This document shows, piece after piece, positions 25,839-35,159 of a stretch of 64,000 bases of DNA. How positions within the stretch are numbered: position 1 is the stretch's first letter; each line of letters starts with the position of its first letter. Below the pieces are notes generated by a model. It saw only the letters and a list, made by a program, of their open reading frames with translations, was not told the DNA's origin and did not search any database. The stretch is taken from positions 1-64,000 of the forward strand of contig NZ_MRYI01000002.1 in assembly GCF_002260525.1 (NCBI RefSeq), in the 5' to 3' direction. The position numbers were made by a program, and so were the translations under genes. This stretch comes from Hahella sp. CCB-MM4 (lineage in GTDB: Bacteria; Pseudomonadota; Gammaproteobacteria; Pseudomonadales; Oleiphilaceae).

Positions 25839-25884
25839 AGTTGACAGTATCAACCTTTTGTCAATATAGTTGACACAATCAACT
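25839..25884 (+). promoter_or_regulatory. Promoter with two MarR-type operators
   Basis: Two inverted repeats, AGTTGACAGTATCAACC (25839-25855) and the perfect AGTTGA-N5-TCAACT (25868-25884), have centres 29 bases apart. TTGACA at 25841-25846 and TATAGT at 25865-25870 make a sigma-70 promoter (18-base spacing) overlapped by both. Repression of the marR gene by its own product is the likely use. Confidence 0.75.
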
Positions 25885-25901
25885 AATAACTAAAGTACTC
25901 A

Positions 25902-26351
25902 ATGATCAATACCAACATTGGCGAATCACTGCACCGTCTGTTACACGCCTATAAGCGGGCCATGAGGCGAGGTCACCAACAGGTGGGTCTTAACCTCGCT
26001 GTGTCACATATCCGGTCATTAAAAGTGATTAATCACTATCAGAAAGAAAAAAGAGAAAACTGCACTGCCCAAATTATTGCAGCCCGTCTGCAACGGGACA
26101 AAGCGCAAATCACCCGAGTGATTAAAGATCTGCTTGCTGAAAACCTGATTGAGAAACATCAACACCCCGAAGATCGCCGCAGCCAGATTCTGCGACTGAC
26201 CGACAAAGGGGTGGAGACAATGAAAAGGATCAAAGAAGCCGAAAGACTGGCGGGCATCTGTATGGCCCAGGGGCTTAAGCCTGATGAAGTGACCGAATTC
26301 ATGAGGCTCGCCGAGGTGATGACAGACAATCTGAGCCCGAAAACAGATTAA
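25902..26351 (+). CDS. MarR-family transcriptional regulator
   Basis: This 149-residue winged-helix protein contains the recognition part AARLQRDKAQITRVIKDLLAENLI and the wing HPEDRRSQILRLTDKG, both standard for MarR. Two palindromes stand directly upstream of its ATG, suggesting self-repression. It is followed 55 bases downstream by a siderophore-interacting flavoprotein gene in the same direction, which it probably controls too. Confidence 0.93.
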   Translation: MINTNIGESLHRLLHAYKRAMRRGHQQVGLNLAVSHIRSLKVINHYQKEKRENCTAQIIAARLQRDKAQITRVIKDLLAENLIEKHQHPEDRRSQILRLTDKGVETMKRIKEAERLAGICMAQGLKPDEVTEFMRLAEVMTDNLSPKTD

Positions 26352-26406
26352 CGGTTTATTCTCACTTATCTAGGAGGAATCAGATATTGATTCCAAAGGA
26401 CGCAAT

Positions 26407-27138
26407 ATGACCAGACCGACATCACGCGAACTGACGTTACTTCGTAAGCAGCAAGTTACTCCCAATATGCTTCGTCTCACCTTAGGTGGACAAGGTATTG
26501 CCAGCTTTCCCGTAGATCAGGAAAGTGCTTATGTGAAACTGATATTTCCTAATGCCGGCTCAGCAAAACCTGTCATGCGGACCTATACCGTGCGAACCCA
26601 ACGACAGGATGAAATCGACATTGATTTCGTCGTCCATGAAGATGGTGGTCCCGCATCCACCTGGGCCATCAGTGCCAAAACCGGCGACCAGATTATGGTC
26701 GGCGGACCCGGTCCGAAAAAGCTGGTGGACAACAACGCCGACTGGTTTCTGATCGTTGGCGATATGACAGCCCTGCCCGCGATCAGCGTCAATCTGGAAC
26801 AGTTACCGAAAGATGCCAGGGGATATGCGGTGATTGAAGTCATCAGTGAAGAGGATATCCAGGATCTGGAGATGCCTGACAACCTGGAAGTTCACTGGCT
26901 GATTAATCCGCATCCGGGGAAAAAAGACGATGTACTGCTCGAAAGGGTACGGCTATTGCCCTGGCTGGAGGGACGTCCATCTGTCTGGTGTGCATGCGAG
27001 CTCAACAGCATGCGTAACCTTAGAGACCATTTCCGAACCCAATCAGAACTCAATAAGCGAGACCTATACATCTCCAGTTACTGGAAACTGGGTGTCAGTG
27101 AGGAAGAACATAAAGTTCTGAAAAGAGCGCTGACCTGA
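26407..27138 (+). CDS. Siderophore-interacting protein, FAD-dependent ferric reductase (ViuB-like)
   Basis: This 243-residue protein has the FAD-binding motif MRTYTVR, VHEDGGPASTWA, and the C-terminal SIP domain with FLIVGDMTALPAIS and the terminal YWKLGVSEEEHK. These are the hallmarks of the cytosolic SIP family, which reduces iron in ferric siderophores with NAD(P)H. The start has an AAGGA Shine-Dalgarno. It forms a likely operon with the MarR gene. No siderophore synthesis or receptor genes are near. Confidence 0.92.
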   Translation: MTRPTSRELTLLRKQQVTPNMLRLTLGGQGIASFPVDQESAYVKLIFPNAGSAKPVMRTYTVRTQRQDEIDIDFVVHEDGGPASTWAISAKTGDQIMVGGPGPKKLVDNNADWFLIVGDMTALPAISVNLEQLPKDARGYAVIEVISEEDIQDLEMPDNLEVHWLINPHPGKKDDVLLERVRLLPWLEGRPSVWCACELNSMRNLRDHFRTQSELNKRDLYISSYWKLGVSEEEHKVLKRALT

Positions 27139-27344
27139 ACATCAGGCATAGCTCACTGGTCGATACCTGTTACTTGCTTTTCAACAATCGTTGTTTGCTC
27201 TTCGCTATTAGCCATTTGATTTCCAATAGTTGCTGTTTGGAGACTACCACTTCGCCTCTATTCAACTACCCTTAATCTATTCAGCTATCCTTAAAGTTGT
27301 CAGGCGTCGGCACGTCACCAAAACAGGAAAAGGAGGTTTGCAAT

Positions 27345-27956
27345 ATGGCTAATATTGATTGTACGGAAGCATTGGTCGCCAACCCGGAAAGATTCATGAC
27401 TTCCAATGTTGTCATGCAGTGGATCCAGCATGAGAGGCCAGAAATTGTCAGGGTTGGCGCAAAATACATAGAGGGCGCAGGAGTGGCCAATCTCCATGGC
27501 GCCCGGGTTTGTTTCTTTTACCTGAAACCAGAACCACCCTGCCTTTCAGTATACTGGTGTCCCTACAGCCAGGATTCCTTCAAAAGCACCATGCTGGGCA
27601 ATGATGCATTGTTCGCCATGACCCCGGCAGTGACGGGATGCAGTGTCGGCCTGGGCAGTGGTGACGGCGGCGTACAAATGATGTGTCATGTCAATTCGGC
27701 AAGAATTGGCGTGGACTGGCGCGGAACAGGCCAGGAGGCAGCTCGTCAGGCTTCCAGCCAGGACGCCCAGATTCGCTACAAACTCGGCCAGGGAGCAACA
27801 ATTGCCAGCCCCGTTGCCTATCGTGCGACAGACCAAACTACCATGGTGACCTTCCTGGCTTTGCACGGACTTGGCCAACCCTGGCAGTTATGGGGATTAA
27901 GTTATCGCAAGCTGGGACCTACCAATTATTTTCATGCAGGATTTACCCAATACTGA
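27345..27956 (+). CDS. Hypothetical protein (203 aa)
   Basis: The ATG at 27345 has an excellent Shine-Dalgarno (AAAGGAGG, 7-base spacing), so it is preferred to an upstream in-frame start at 27297. The protein is soluble, without signal peptide, Cys-rich (ANIDC, ARVCFFYLKPEPPCLSVYWC, TGCSVG, MMCHVN), and ends LGPTNYFHAGFTQY. I do not recognise the family. Several of the Cys could bind metal or form disulfides. Confidence 0.7.
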   Translation: MANIDCTEALVANPERFMTSNVVMQWIQHERPEIVRVGAKYIEGAGVANLHGARVCFFYLKPEPPCLSVYWCPYSQDSFKSTMLGNDALFAMTPAVTGCSVGLGSGDGGVQMMCHVNSARIGVDWRGTGQEAARQASSQDAQIRYKLGQGATIASPVAYRATDQTTMVTFLALHGLGQPWQLWGLSYRKLGPTNYFHAGFTQY

Positions 27957-28294
27957 CCAGATTCAACTGATACTAAAGTGGTTTAACCAGTACTGAAGTA
28001 GTGGTGGGGTAAGATAAAGCTCTTCATCAGAAGAAGTTCTTTCTATCTGCTCAGAAGCTTTGAGGACATTCAATATAGGTTTAGAGTTGAGTGTCCGCCC
28101 TCTTCACCACTCTCCGCCACTAACCTCACTCTACGTTCTACGACTATTCACGCTTTATCCAAAGGCCATGATCCGGCTGTCTTAAACCGTCTCAAAGCGA
28201 CCCAAAAAACACCTGATTTGTTAACACTTTCTTAACCTGTAACCGGTTATCTTATTCCGAAATACTTTTATCATGACATTTACTTGGATCGAAA
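27957..28294. other. Spacer upstream of the DUF2860 gene
   Basis: Non-coding in appearance. It contains the perfect palindrome TAACCGGTTA at 28240-28249, about 45 bases before the start codon, preceded by two TTAAC motifs. It could be a regulator site for the outer-membrane protein gene, but a 10-bp palindrome alone is weak evidence. Confidence 0.35.
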
Positions 28295-29401
28295 ATGAAA
28301 CCACAGAATCCACTTATCGGTTATTGGCCAAAGGAAATTCCGACATATCTCTCTAACTCTGCCCGATACCGGCCATTTTTTCGTGCGGCTCCCTTCATGC
28401 TCGCATCTATGTCACTTATCACTCCGATGACCTATGCAGCCAACTCCAAACAGGATGATTTCGAGCCGGGATTCAAAGGAACTGTCTCGGTCATCATAGG
28501 GGCAGGAAAATCAGAGCCTTCTCATGCAAGTGTTGGAGATGACAACAAAGAGATTGATTCAGTCTCCGCCGAACATAAAAAAGAAAACACAGCGATGTTT
28601 GGAATTGTGGGGGACTTAACCTACACATTCGATAATCGGCAGACACAGCTTTTTCTTACCTCTCCTGAAATACCTGCCGTATTTGGCGACAGCCTGGTCG
28701 AGCTGGGAGTCCGTCAACGACTCAAGAATGAAACCCAATTGAGTTTTTCCTATATCCCCTTTATCAGCGGTGTTGGTAAAGAAGTCTGGGAAGATCCCTA
28801 TTTGACCGGCAGTGATCGTAAAGAAACAGATCAGGAAATTAATGCTTTCAAATTTGCTGCTGAGAATATTCTGAAACTCCCTGTCGCCATTGAATATACA
28901 TTCGGAACAGTCGACATTGAGAACGAGCATTCAGGCGCATCTCTCATTGGACAGCCCGGCGGTATTTCCGCAGATGAGGCCAAGCTTCTGAGACGGTCCG
29001 GAGACTTCTATCGTGTGGCACTTGGCAGCACTCTTCCACTGAGTGAGAGTGTGTTCCTCTCTCCGCAAATTGGTTACACATCACTTGATGCAGACGGTCA
29101 AGCCCAGAGTTTTGGTGGCTATGGCGGAGGTCTTGAACTGACATATATGTTCGGCAAATATGTCCTGACCACAGGCTTGGCTTATGAAAGCTATCAGTAC
29201 GATGCCAGTCACCCGGTGTTCGCAAAAACCAGAGAGGAAGATCTAATCTCTGCCAACATTTCATTAACGGTTAAAGAACCCTTTGCCTGGAAAAACACTC
29301 ATATGAGTTGGTTTACCAGCTACAGCAATGAAGACTCCAATATTGACTTCTACGATTCCGAAGAAGCTTCCATTGGTGTTCTGATGGGCTATAGTTTCTG
29401 A
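28295..29401 (+). CDS. DUF2860-type outer-membrane beta-barrel protein
   Basis: This 368-residue protein has a long signal peptide (basic start, then PFMLASMSLITPMTYAA, cleavage near residue 49). Alternating beta strands follow, and the C-terminal residue is Phe (GVLMGYSF), as required for outer-membrane barrel assembly. Features such as QLFLTSPEIPAVFGDSLVELG match the DUF2860 family of gammaproteobacterial outer-membrane proteins, whose cargo is unknown. A clear terminator follows. Confidence 0.8.
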   Translation: MKPQNPLIGYWPKEIPTYLSNSARYRPFFRAAPFMLASMSLITPMTYAANSKQDDFEPGFKGTVSVIIGAGKSEPSHASVGDDNKEIDSVSAEHKKENTAMFGIVGDLTYTFDNRQTQLFLTSPEIPAVFGDSLVELGVRQRLKNETQLSFSYIPFISGVGKEVWEDPYLTGSDRKETDQEINAFKFAAENILKLPVAIEYTFGTVDIENEHSGASLIGQPGGISADEAKLLRRSGDFYRVALGSTLPLSESVFLSPQIGYTSLDADGQAQSFGGYGGGLELTYMFGKYVLTTGLAYESYQYDASHPVFAKTREEDLISANISLTVKEPFAWKNTHMSWFTSYSNEDSNIDFYDSEEASIGVLMGYSF

Positions 29402-29407
29402 TCTCAA

Positions 29408-29431
29408 GGGAAGCTTTGGCTTCCTCTTTTT
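29408..29431 (+). terminator. Rho-independent terminator after the DUF2860 gene
   Basis: Stem GGAAGC / GCTTCC with a TTTG loop, followed by TCTTTTT, a few bases after the stop codon. Confidence 0.8.
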
Positions 29432-29514
29432 GTATCCTCTCGATGTCGTATTCCCCGTGACTGGCGAGCAGGTATGCAAATCAGGAGGCCAACACTAAAC
29501 ATCCGGACGTTGCC

Positions 29515-30054
29515 ATGCACACGATTAGACTAAATAACAGGAACATAAGACTCAATAACAGCAACATAAGACTAAATCACAGCAACCAAATCACGATTAG
29601 AAAGGCCAGGATTGAAAGTGCTATTTTTCACTTGTTCCTGGCTGCCATCTGTGTCCCAGTTTCTTTTCTTTCCCTCGTCGGAGATGTATCAATAGACCCT
29701 GTTGTGAATATTGGCTTTTTATCAGGCATGCTGTTCGCCGTTCCCTTCGGCTGGTGGCTGGGACATTGGTATTACCCGGTTAATGGCAGCAGAGCCTCCG
29801 TAGAGGTAATCTTCACTTCCAATGTAGTTTCTTTACTCTCCGCCATGTCGTCAGGCCTGATGATAGGGGTTCTGTCCCATCATTTTACGGTCTGGACAGG
29901 ACTAATGGGTGGTTTACTGGCTTGGTTCCTGGTATTTCCCTTTGTTATGGTTTTGGGAGGAATCGGCGGTATGATTCTGAGACATAGGTTTTGCAGCAAT
30001 GCCAAACCTTCGCCCCTAACCCTCACGATCGGCTATCCCCCTCAGGACACATAA
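29515..30054 (+). CDS. Membrane protein with N-terminal heptad repeats
   Basis: The 179-residue protein starts with three seven-residue repeats (IRLNNRN, IRLNNSN, IRLNHSN). It is then followed by four likely membrane spans: FHLFLAAICVPVSFLSLV, IGFLSGMLFAVPFGWWLG, VVSLLSAMSSGLMIGVL and GLLAWFLVFPFVMVLGGIGG. I do not recognise the family. The repeat may have grown by slippage in DNA, and a later start is possible. Its 3' end overlaps the end of the convergent MaoC-like gene by 13 bases. Confidence 0.65.
   Translation: MHTIRLNNRNIRLNNSNIRLNHSNQITIRKARIESAIFHLFLAAICVPVSFLSLVGDVSIDPVVNIGFLSGMLFAVPFGWWLGHWYYPVNGSRASVEVIFTSNVVSLLSAMSSGLMIGVLSHHFTVWTGLMGGLLAWFLVFPFVMVLGGIGGMILRHRFCSNAKPSPLTLTIGYPPQDT
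29524..29586. repeat. 21-bp tandem repeat, three copies, coding
   Basis: Three consecutive 21-base units, each starting ATTAGACTAAATAACAG or a near copy, encode the heptads of the membrane protein. The unit length equals that of the minisatellites at 22194 and 46235, but the sequence differs. Confidence 0.85.
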
Positions 30055-30929
30055 TCGCCGACCATAAGCATCTGTCCACCGGCGTCCTTTAATATCAAAC
30101 CACGACGCTCATCGGTCTGCAGTACAGCACTGCGAAACACCTTGTTATTTTTACTCGGAAGGAAGACTGGTTTAAGAAACTTAACACGGAGAGATTTAAT
30201 AAGCCGCCCCTCATGATTCTGGATTGCCTCATAACATTTCGCCATCATGCCGTATCCATGCAGCACTTTCCCTTTGAAAACAGAACGCTTTGCCACAGGC
30301 GTCGCCCAATGAATAGGGTTGAAATCGCCCGTTAGAAAGGCAAAATATAAACCGTCATCTCCAGAAACATCCCAACTTGAAACCAGTTCGATATCAGAGT
30401 CCGAGATTCCGCTTCCAGGTTTCTTGCTCTCCCTCGATTGACCAATGATAAAAGCGATATAGACATCGATCACCAGATGGTCCTGCCCGGGACTGTGCCC
30501 CATCACGAACTGACCATGTACCCGCGCCCGTCCTTCTGCTTCACGGATATCTTTAATTTCCAACTGCAGATGGATATCCCTGCCCCGCTCCAGCAATCGA
30601 TTGACTCGGATATCACAGCCTTGGTTAATGGCCGAGCTGATCCGATAACGTGTACGTAGCAGTGATTGGGTGATCAGAGGTAACCCATAGTAGGCAAACA
30701 GATGCGCCGGTAGCTTATCCTGATAGAGATTGTGCTCCGCCCCACTCCATTGGATATACCGTTCAACAAGGGTATTGTCCGGAGCTTTCACAGTTCTTCG
30801 AAGCACTTCAAATTCGACGGGGTTCGTACTCGACCTCAACCCTGGAATTAGCTCCCGCGCCACAACACGCGCGAAAGCTCTCATCATTGGTCCCTGCTGA
30901 AGAATAAGAGAATAAGGTATCGCACTCAT
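30042..30929 (-). CDS. MaoC-like hotdog dehydratase
   Basis: From the ATG at 30929 (GGAG ribosome site) the protein is 295 residues. The C-terminal half carries the MaoC/hydratase-2 motif LTGDFNPIHWATPVAKRSVF with the catalytic Asp and His, followed by GKVLHGYGMMAKC. The N-terminal half looks like a degenerate second hotdog, so the chain may fold as a double hotdog. It would hydrate or dehydrate an enoyl thioester. The frame extends up to 31022, but that start is weaker. Confidence 0.82.
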   Translation of the reverse strand: MSAIPYSLILQQGPMMRAFARVVARELIPGLRSSTNPVEFEVLRRTVKAPDNTLVERYIQWSGAEHNLYQDKLPAHLFAYYGLPLITQSLLRTRYRISSAINQGCDIRVNRLLERGRDIHLQLEIKDIREAEGRARVHGQFVMGHSPGQDHLVIDVYIAFIIGQSRESKKPGSGISDSDIELVSSWDVSGDDGLYFAFLTGDFNPIHWATPVAKRSVFKGKVLHGYGMMAKCYEAIQNHEGRLIKSLRVKFLKPVFLPSKNNKVFRSAVLQTDERRGLILKDAGGQMLMVGDYVS

Positions 30930-31139
30930 GATTCGCTCCGTTGCTGAAACGCTTATCCCGATGCGAGTCAATACTGGCACCGTTCCATACAATGTTATCC
31001 CTCTCGTACTGCAGAACCCCACGAGTCATTTTTGACCAATAGTATCTGAAGGAGCGTTGAATCGCTCCTTCGACATCACAAAAATTTACCGGATATCTTC
31101 TGAAACTTGCCTGATATATTTCTGGTACTTGCCGGATAA

Positions 31140-32543
31140 TTAGATCTTCACCGACTTGAAGATGTTTCCTTTCATCCCAAACAGATAAAAAGCGTCTTCA
31201 TTCACCAGAGGATCAGCAAAGATGGTTTCGTCCTTGGTGAAGTCAACCTCTTCCCTGACTTTGCCAGTTTTCATATTGACGATTTGCACCCCGCCGGTAA
31301 GCTTCGCGTAGATGATTTCCTCGTCATTATAAAATTGCAGGGAGGAATAGGAGCCTTTCTTGATTTTGGATTCAATCTCCCATCTCAACACATTATTAAC
31401 TGCATCCCAGGCGTACAGATTTCCAAAAAAATCATTAAAGAAAATGGTGTTATCCTTAACAATAGGTTTGCCAACCACAGGGTAATCAATCACCAGAGAG
31501 TGAGCCCTGTCTCCCGATCCGGTAAAACATGAGATGCCTCCAACATGGGTATCGATATGGATTTCACCCTGTATAAAACAAACATCATTTTTGACCTGGA
31601 CCGGCCCATACCAAGCTGAAAGAGGGAGTTCTTTTTTCCAGACCACCGTCCCGTCTTTCAGGTTGAGTTTATAGGCAAAAGGCCTTGTGACACTGAAGCC
31701 CTCTCTGGGAATGCCGGTACCGATATAAACGTAATTCCCGGACACCATGGCAAAACCGTCCATATGACCACCCTGGAACTGCCAGATTTCTTCCATGGTA
31801 TTCGGGTCGATGGCGTAGAGACCATCTCCTCCGGCGGTCTGAAATAGATAGTCTTTACCGTCAACATCAGCGAACACCGGAAGAATTTCTGTATGTCCAT
31901 TGGTTCGGAAATGGGCAACGATCTGCTTCTTCTCCGGGTCGAACTTATAGATCCCCATGCCATGAGATTGGTGCAATCCTTCCCCGAAATACAGATGACC
32001 TTTATAAAGCGTCGGGCTCGGGGACAGGAACTTGCCGAAGAACAGCTTGTTCTTCAGGGTTCCCGTATTCACATCAGCCACGTAGAAATGGCCTTCATTC
32101 GTCCCAAAGAAAAGTTCGTCCTTAACAATGGTTCCCCGGGCGAATACACCCTCATCCTGAAGTGATTGAGTCCATATCGCTTGATCCCCTTTCACAGCCT
32201 CTTGATGAAATGCCGTATCCGAATTAACCAGGTTCTGCATGGCCAGAGGAACCGGCCCATTCTTAAGGTGGTCATACCCCAGATATCCCGCGTAAAACAC
32301 AAAGTTCAGCGCAACAGCTGACAAGAGTACCTTGGGCTTAAGCAATAATTCCAAGAGCTTCTTGGCTCCCTCTGCTTTTAGCCGGATGCCAAATAGACCC
32401 GCAATAAAGGTTGCAAACAGGCTCAGTGCCGTCCCCACAAAGGCCAAAGGCAGCAGTACCGTTGGAACGATGGCGTATTGCGCCGTCTCGCTGAAACTAT
32501 TAGATAATGTGGATAGTTCCATCATTTCCGTCAAGCCAAACAT
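31140..32543 (-). CDS. Membrane-anchored PQQ-like beta-propeller protein
   Basis: This 467-residue protein has two N-terminal membrane spans (about 27-52 and 73-92) and then a large beta-propeller with PQQ-type blades: GHFYVADVNTGTLKNKLFF, DGLYAIDPNTMEEIWQFQGG, AYKLNLKDGTVVWKKELPL and GNLYAWDAVNNVLRWEIES. The propeller should face the periplasm. The ATG has a strong Shine-Dalgarno (AAAGGAGGGG) located inside the end of the upstream dikinase-like gene, giving a 44-base overlap and likely coupled expression. No dehydrogenase catalytic residues are seen, so a scaffold or sensor role is as likely as an enzyme. Confidence 0.82.
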   Translation of the reverse strand: MFGLTEMMELSTLSNSFSETAQYAIVPTVLLPLAFVGTALSLFATFIAGLFGIRLKAEGAKKLLELLLKPKVLLSAVALNFVFYAGYLGYDHLKNGPVPLAMQNLVNSDTAFHQEAVKGDQAIWTQSLQDEGVFARGTIVKDELFFGTNEGHFYVADVNTGTLKNKLFFGKFLSPSPTLYKGHLYFGEGLHQSHGMGIYKFDPEKKQIVAHFRTNGHTEILPVFADVDGKDYLFQTAGGDGLYAIDPNTMEEIWQFQGGHMDGFAMVSGNYVYIGTGIPREGFSVTRPFAYKLNLKDGTVVWKKELPLSAWYGPVQVKNDVCFIQGEIHIDTHVGGISCFTGSGDRAHSLVIDYPVVGKPIVKDNTIFFNDFFGNLYAWDAVNNVLRWEIESKIKKGSYSSLQFYNDEEIIYAKLTGGVQIVNMKTGKVREEVDFTKDETIFADPLVNEDAFYLFGMKGNIFKSVKI

Positions 32544-34788
32544 TTTCCCCTCCTTTGAACATGTTATGGCAATTTATAATTCCACTTACCGCAGGAATTC
32601 CCATTTCTCTGGCTACGATGGCGCAATGCGACAGCACTCCGCCTTTTGAAACAATAATCCCCTTGGCTTTGGTAAAAATCGGCGTCCAGCCGGGGTCAGT
32701 GGACTCTGCCACCACAATCGGGTTTGCCGGCCACTGAATGTTCTTCCATTTATTAGGGTCGTTAATGACCAGAATTTCTCCTTTAACCAACCCCGGTGAT
32801 ATTCCTTCACCCTTAAAGTTATCACTGTTTTTTTGCCGGTTATTCAAAACGTTTTCAATTTCCTGAATAGAAGTCACCGAGGAGAAATTGAAGTTCTTCA
32901 ATAACCTGGATTTGTTCTTGCGCTGTTGAATAAGAGGAAGATGGCTCGCACGATCAAAATTGACAATTTCCTGAGAGTTAAGCCAGAAAATATCATCTGG
33001 ACACAGCTCATATCTTCTACCGAACTCCATCAGGATATAGCGGAGATGGGCAAAGGGCTTCAGGATAGCCATCTTCCATTTCTCTCTGAGCTCCAAGAGT
33101 TCTTTCAGGAGTTTCCACTCTTCCAAAACCAAGGTTTTCTTGAAAGTCTTGAACTGGCTGACTTCTTTCTCGACATCGATAAAGGTATGGTTGTTCTTAC
33201 TTTTCTCATATTCCTCCACACTTAGATCATAGAAGGCATCCTCTCCCAGTTCGATCCAGCGTTTGGAGACCATATCCAGTTCCCCAGGCCCTCGATGGCC
33301 ATATTTTTCCAGGAACATTCCACGCAATTCGGGCTTGGCACAGGCCTTCTTGAAATACCGCCCCATTTCATAGGTCTCGGTTCTGACACCATTTCCTGTC
33401 CACTGTTTTATCAGCTCCGAAGCTTTATGATCGTCAAAAATATCCGCGAGCAATGATTGCAGGGTCTGGATAGTGGTTTCAGTCAACGAAATCAGAACAA
33501 AAGGCCACACCATCGTATCCCGGGTAAACACAGCCATTTCCTTTAACAATCGGCTTCTTAATTCTTCATCTCCCCAGGAACGATAGAACTCCAGATCATT
33601 AGGCCGGTCCATGACAGTGGAAAAACTCACTAAATCTTTGCTGGCCAGATTAATGAATTCGCGCCGATGGGTATTCACACTAAGCCCAGTGGAAATCATA
33701 TTGAAAACAGTTTTTGGCGTGTAAATCAGGGTCTTCAAATTGATTTTCGAAATATGGAATTTCAAATGCGGCCTGGGCAGTGGCTCAATGGAATATGGCA
33801 TCGGTCCAAAGAAAAGCGGAGCGAGTTTTGTGAGATTGACGTAGTTCTTTCCGAATATGTTATCCAGGATTGACTCACCGTCCTTCACATCGCGAAAGCC
33901 CAGGTAGCCGATCTTTTGTAGGGCTTTATCAAATGCTGCGTTTTTCTTAAAGGAGTCGCGCCATAACTCAGTGGAAAAAGTACTCGGATTAATAGAAAGC
34001 TCTGCGAAAATCTGGCCGTCCCAAGTAGTGTCTTTGCTGTATTGCTGTTTCAGACGTTCCAACTCTTCCAGACCGACTTTCTTAATCTGTGAAATGGAGT
34101 TCTTCGCCGTGATCGGCCGGGCCTGAAGCAAATGTACCTGGTTGTTGCCATCGATTGCCCATTCGATGTCAAAATCCTGATTAAACTTGGCTTCCAATAA
34201 AAGAGAGACGTTAACGATTTCCTCAATCTGTTCAGACGTGATCTCCTCGGAGTAGTAGCCCTCCCGGATCTGCTTGGGAGTCTTCTTTCCAGAAACAAGG
34301 TCCTCACCTACCCCATTGATGTACTCCAGAAGCCAGCCCTGCTCCTTATTTCTGGGATCTTTGCTGAAGAATACACCTGCATGTTTGGCATCCACCATCT
34401 GCTGAACAACCACGTTCATAGGCACGGCTTTGGCGGATCCCAGAAAGTATTTGCGGTAGGTTGACGAAGACTCCTTAAGGATGGAATCAAAACAGCTATT
34501 GATGGCGTTGACTAAATCTTTCCAGGTTCTGATAAACAGAAAGGTGGAGTTTTGTCCTGCAAAGCTGTGCTCTTTCGAGTCTTCTCCATCAGCGGAACTC
34601 CGCACCGCAACACAAAAGTTATCACCCAGGTTTCGGTTGATTGTTTCCAGTTCTTCCTGGCCTGGTCTGGCATCCAGAATGAAGCCTTCGGGAACGCGTA
34701 TTCCCATCTGCGTCATCATTGCCAACATATAGGCTTTACCGCCTACCCCGGTTTTTTCTTCCGGTAGAGAGGAAAGTGCATAGATCAC
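32500..34788 (-). CDS. PEP synthase / rifampicin phosphotransferase-like dikinase
   Basis: This 762-residue protein starts at GTG (AAGGA upstream). Residues 1-240 are the PEP/pyruvate-dikinase ATP-grasp domain: VGGKAYMLAMM, VRSSADGEDSKEHSFAGQ, and IEWAIDGNNQVHLLQARPIT. Residues ~250-660 form a middle domain like the substrate domain of rifampicin phosphotransferase. Residues ~670-762 are the swivelling phosphohistidine domain, ISPGLVKGEI to GGVLSHCAIVAREMGIPAV, with H721 as the phosphorylated residue. The order ATP domain - substrate domain - His domain, and the length, match Rph-like enzymes more than true PEP synthase. The substrate is unknown. It is coupled to the beta-propeller gene. Confidence 0.82.
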   Translation of the reverse strand: MIYALSSLPEEKTGVGGKAYMLAMMTQMGIRVPEGFILDARPGQEELETINRNLGDNFCVAVRSSADGEDSKEHSFAGQNSTFLFIRTWKDLVNAINSCFDSILKESSSTYRKYFLGSAKAVPMNVVVQQMVDAKHAGVFFSKDPRNKEQGWLLEYINGVGEDLVSGKKTPKQIREGYYSEEITSEQIEEIVNVSLLLEAKFNQDFDIEWAIDGNNQVHLLQARPITAKNSISQIKKVGLEELERLKQQYSKDTTWDGQIFAELSINPSTFSTELWRDSFKKNAAFDKALQKIGYLGFRDVKDGESILDNIFGKNYVNLTKLAPLFFGPMPYSIEPLPRPHLKFHISKINLKTLIYTPKTVFNMISTGLSVNTHRREFINLASKDLVSFSTVMDRPNDLEFYRSWGDEELRSRLLKEMAVFTRDTMVWPFVLISLTETTIQTLQSLLADIFDDHKASELIKQWTGNGVRTETYEMGRYFKKACAKPELRGMFLEKYGHRGPGELDMVSKRWIELGEDAFYDLSVEEYEKSKNNHTFIDVEKEVSQFKTFKKTLVLEEWKLLKELLELREKWKMAILKPFAHLRYILMEFGRRYELCPDDIFWLNSQEIVNFDRASHLPLIQQRKNKSRLLKNFNFSSVTSIQEIENVLNNRQKNSDNFKGEGISPGLVKGEILVINDPNKWKNIQWPANPIVVAESTDPGWTPIFTKAKGIIVSKGGVLSHCAIVAREMGIPAVSGIINCHNMFKGGENVWLDGNDGTIHII

Positions 34789-35159
34789 AATAATGTCCTT
34801 TTATTGTATGGATGAGGTTGTCCGGTAACTCTCAGTAGCAAGACCTGAAACTTTAACATTTTCTATCACCACAAAAATGGTGACAATTTATTGAAAAGAA
34901 AGAGTAATTTCAGATCTTGGGAGGCCATCATACAGCGTTTTCCAAGCGGCTCAAATTGATCTTGGGCAGGAATTCATCACCTTACATAGAACGATTTGGT
35001 TTGCCCTGTTCATCTGGGAAAAGGATTCGGAACAGCAGCGTCTCAGTACTTGACCATGGCTCACCCAGAGCCTTAATTGACAGACTATCCACTCACAAGT
35101 ACATTGCCTAAATTCTTTATAACTAGTACATGTGCGACAAGGATACAAATAGGACTTGT
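34789..35159. other. Spacer upstream of the dikinase operon and the lipase-like gene
   Basis: It holds the promoters of two divergent units. The stem TCACCA / TGGTGA (34866-34883) has no T-run. The minus-strand stretch reading EPWSSTETLLFRILFPDEQG and ending in a stop could be a gene remnant, but I cannot identify it. Confidence 0.35.

Noticed and set aside
28240-28249. Palindrome TAACCGGTTA before the DUF2860 gene as an operator
   Set aside because: A single 10-bp palindrome is too weak to call without a second copy or known regulator.
34866-34883. TCACCA/TGGTGA hairpin as a terminator
   Set aside because: Only six base pairs, no T-run, and it lies upstream of both flanking genes.
34917-35148. 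Overlapping open frames on both strands before the lipase-like gene
   Set aside because: Neither has a good start. The minus-strand piece may be a gene remnant but could not be identified.
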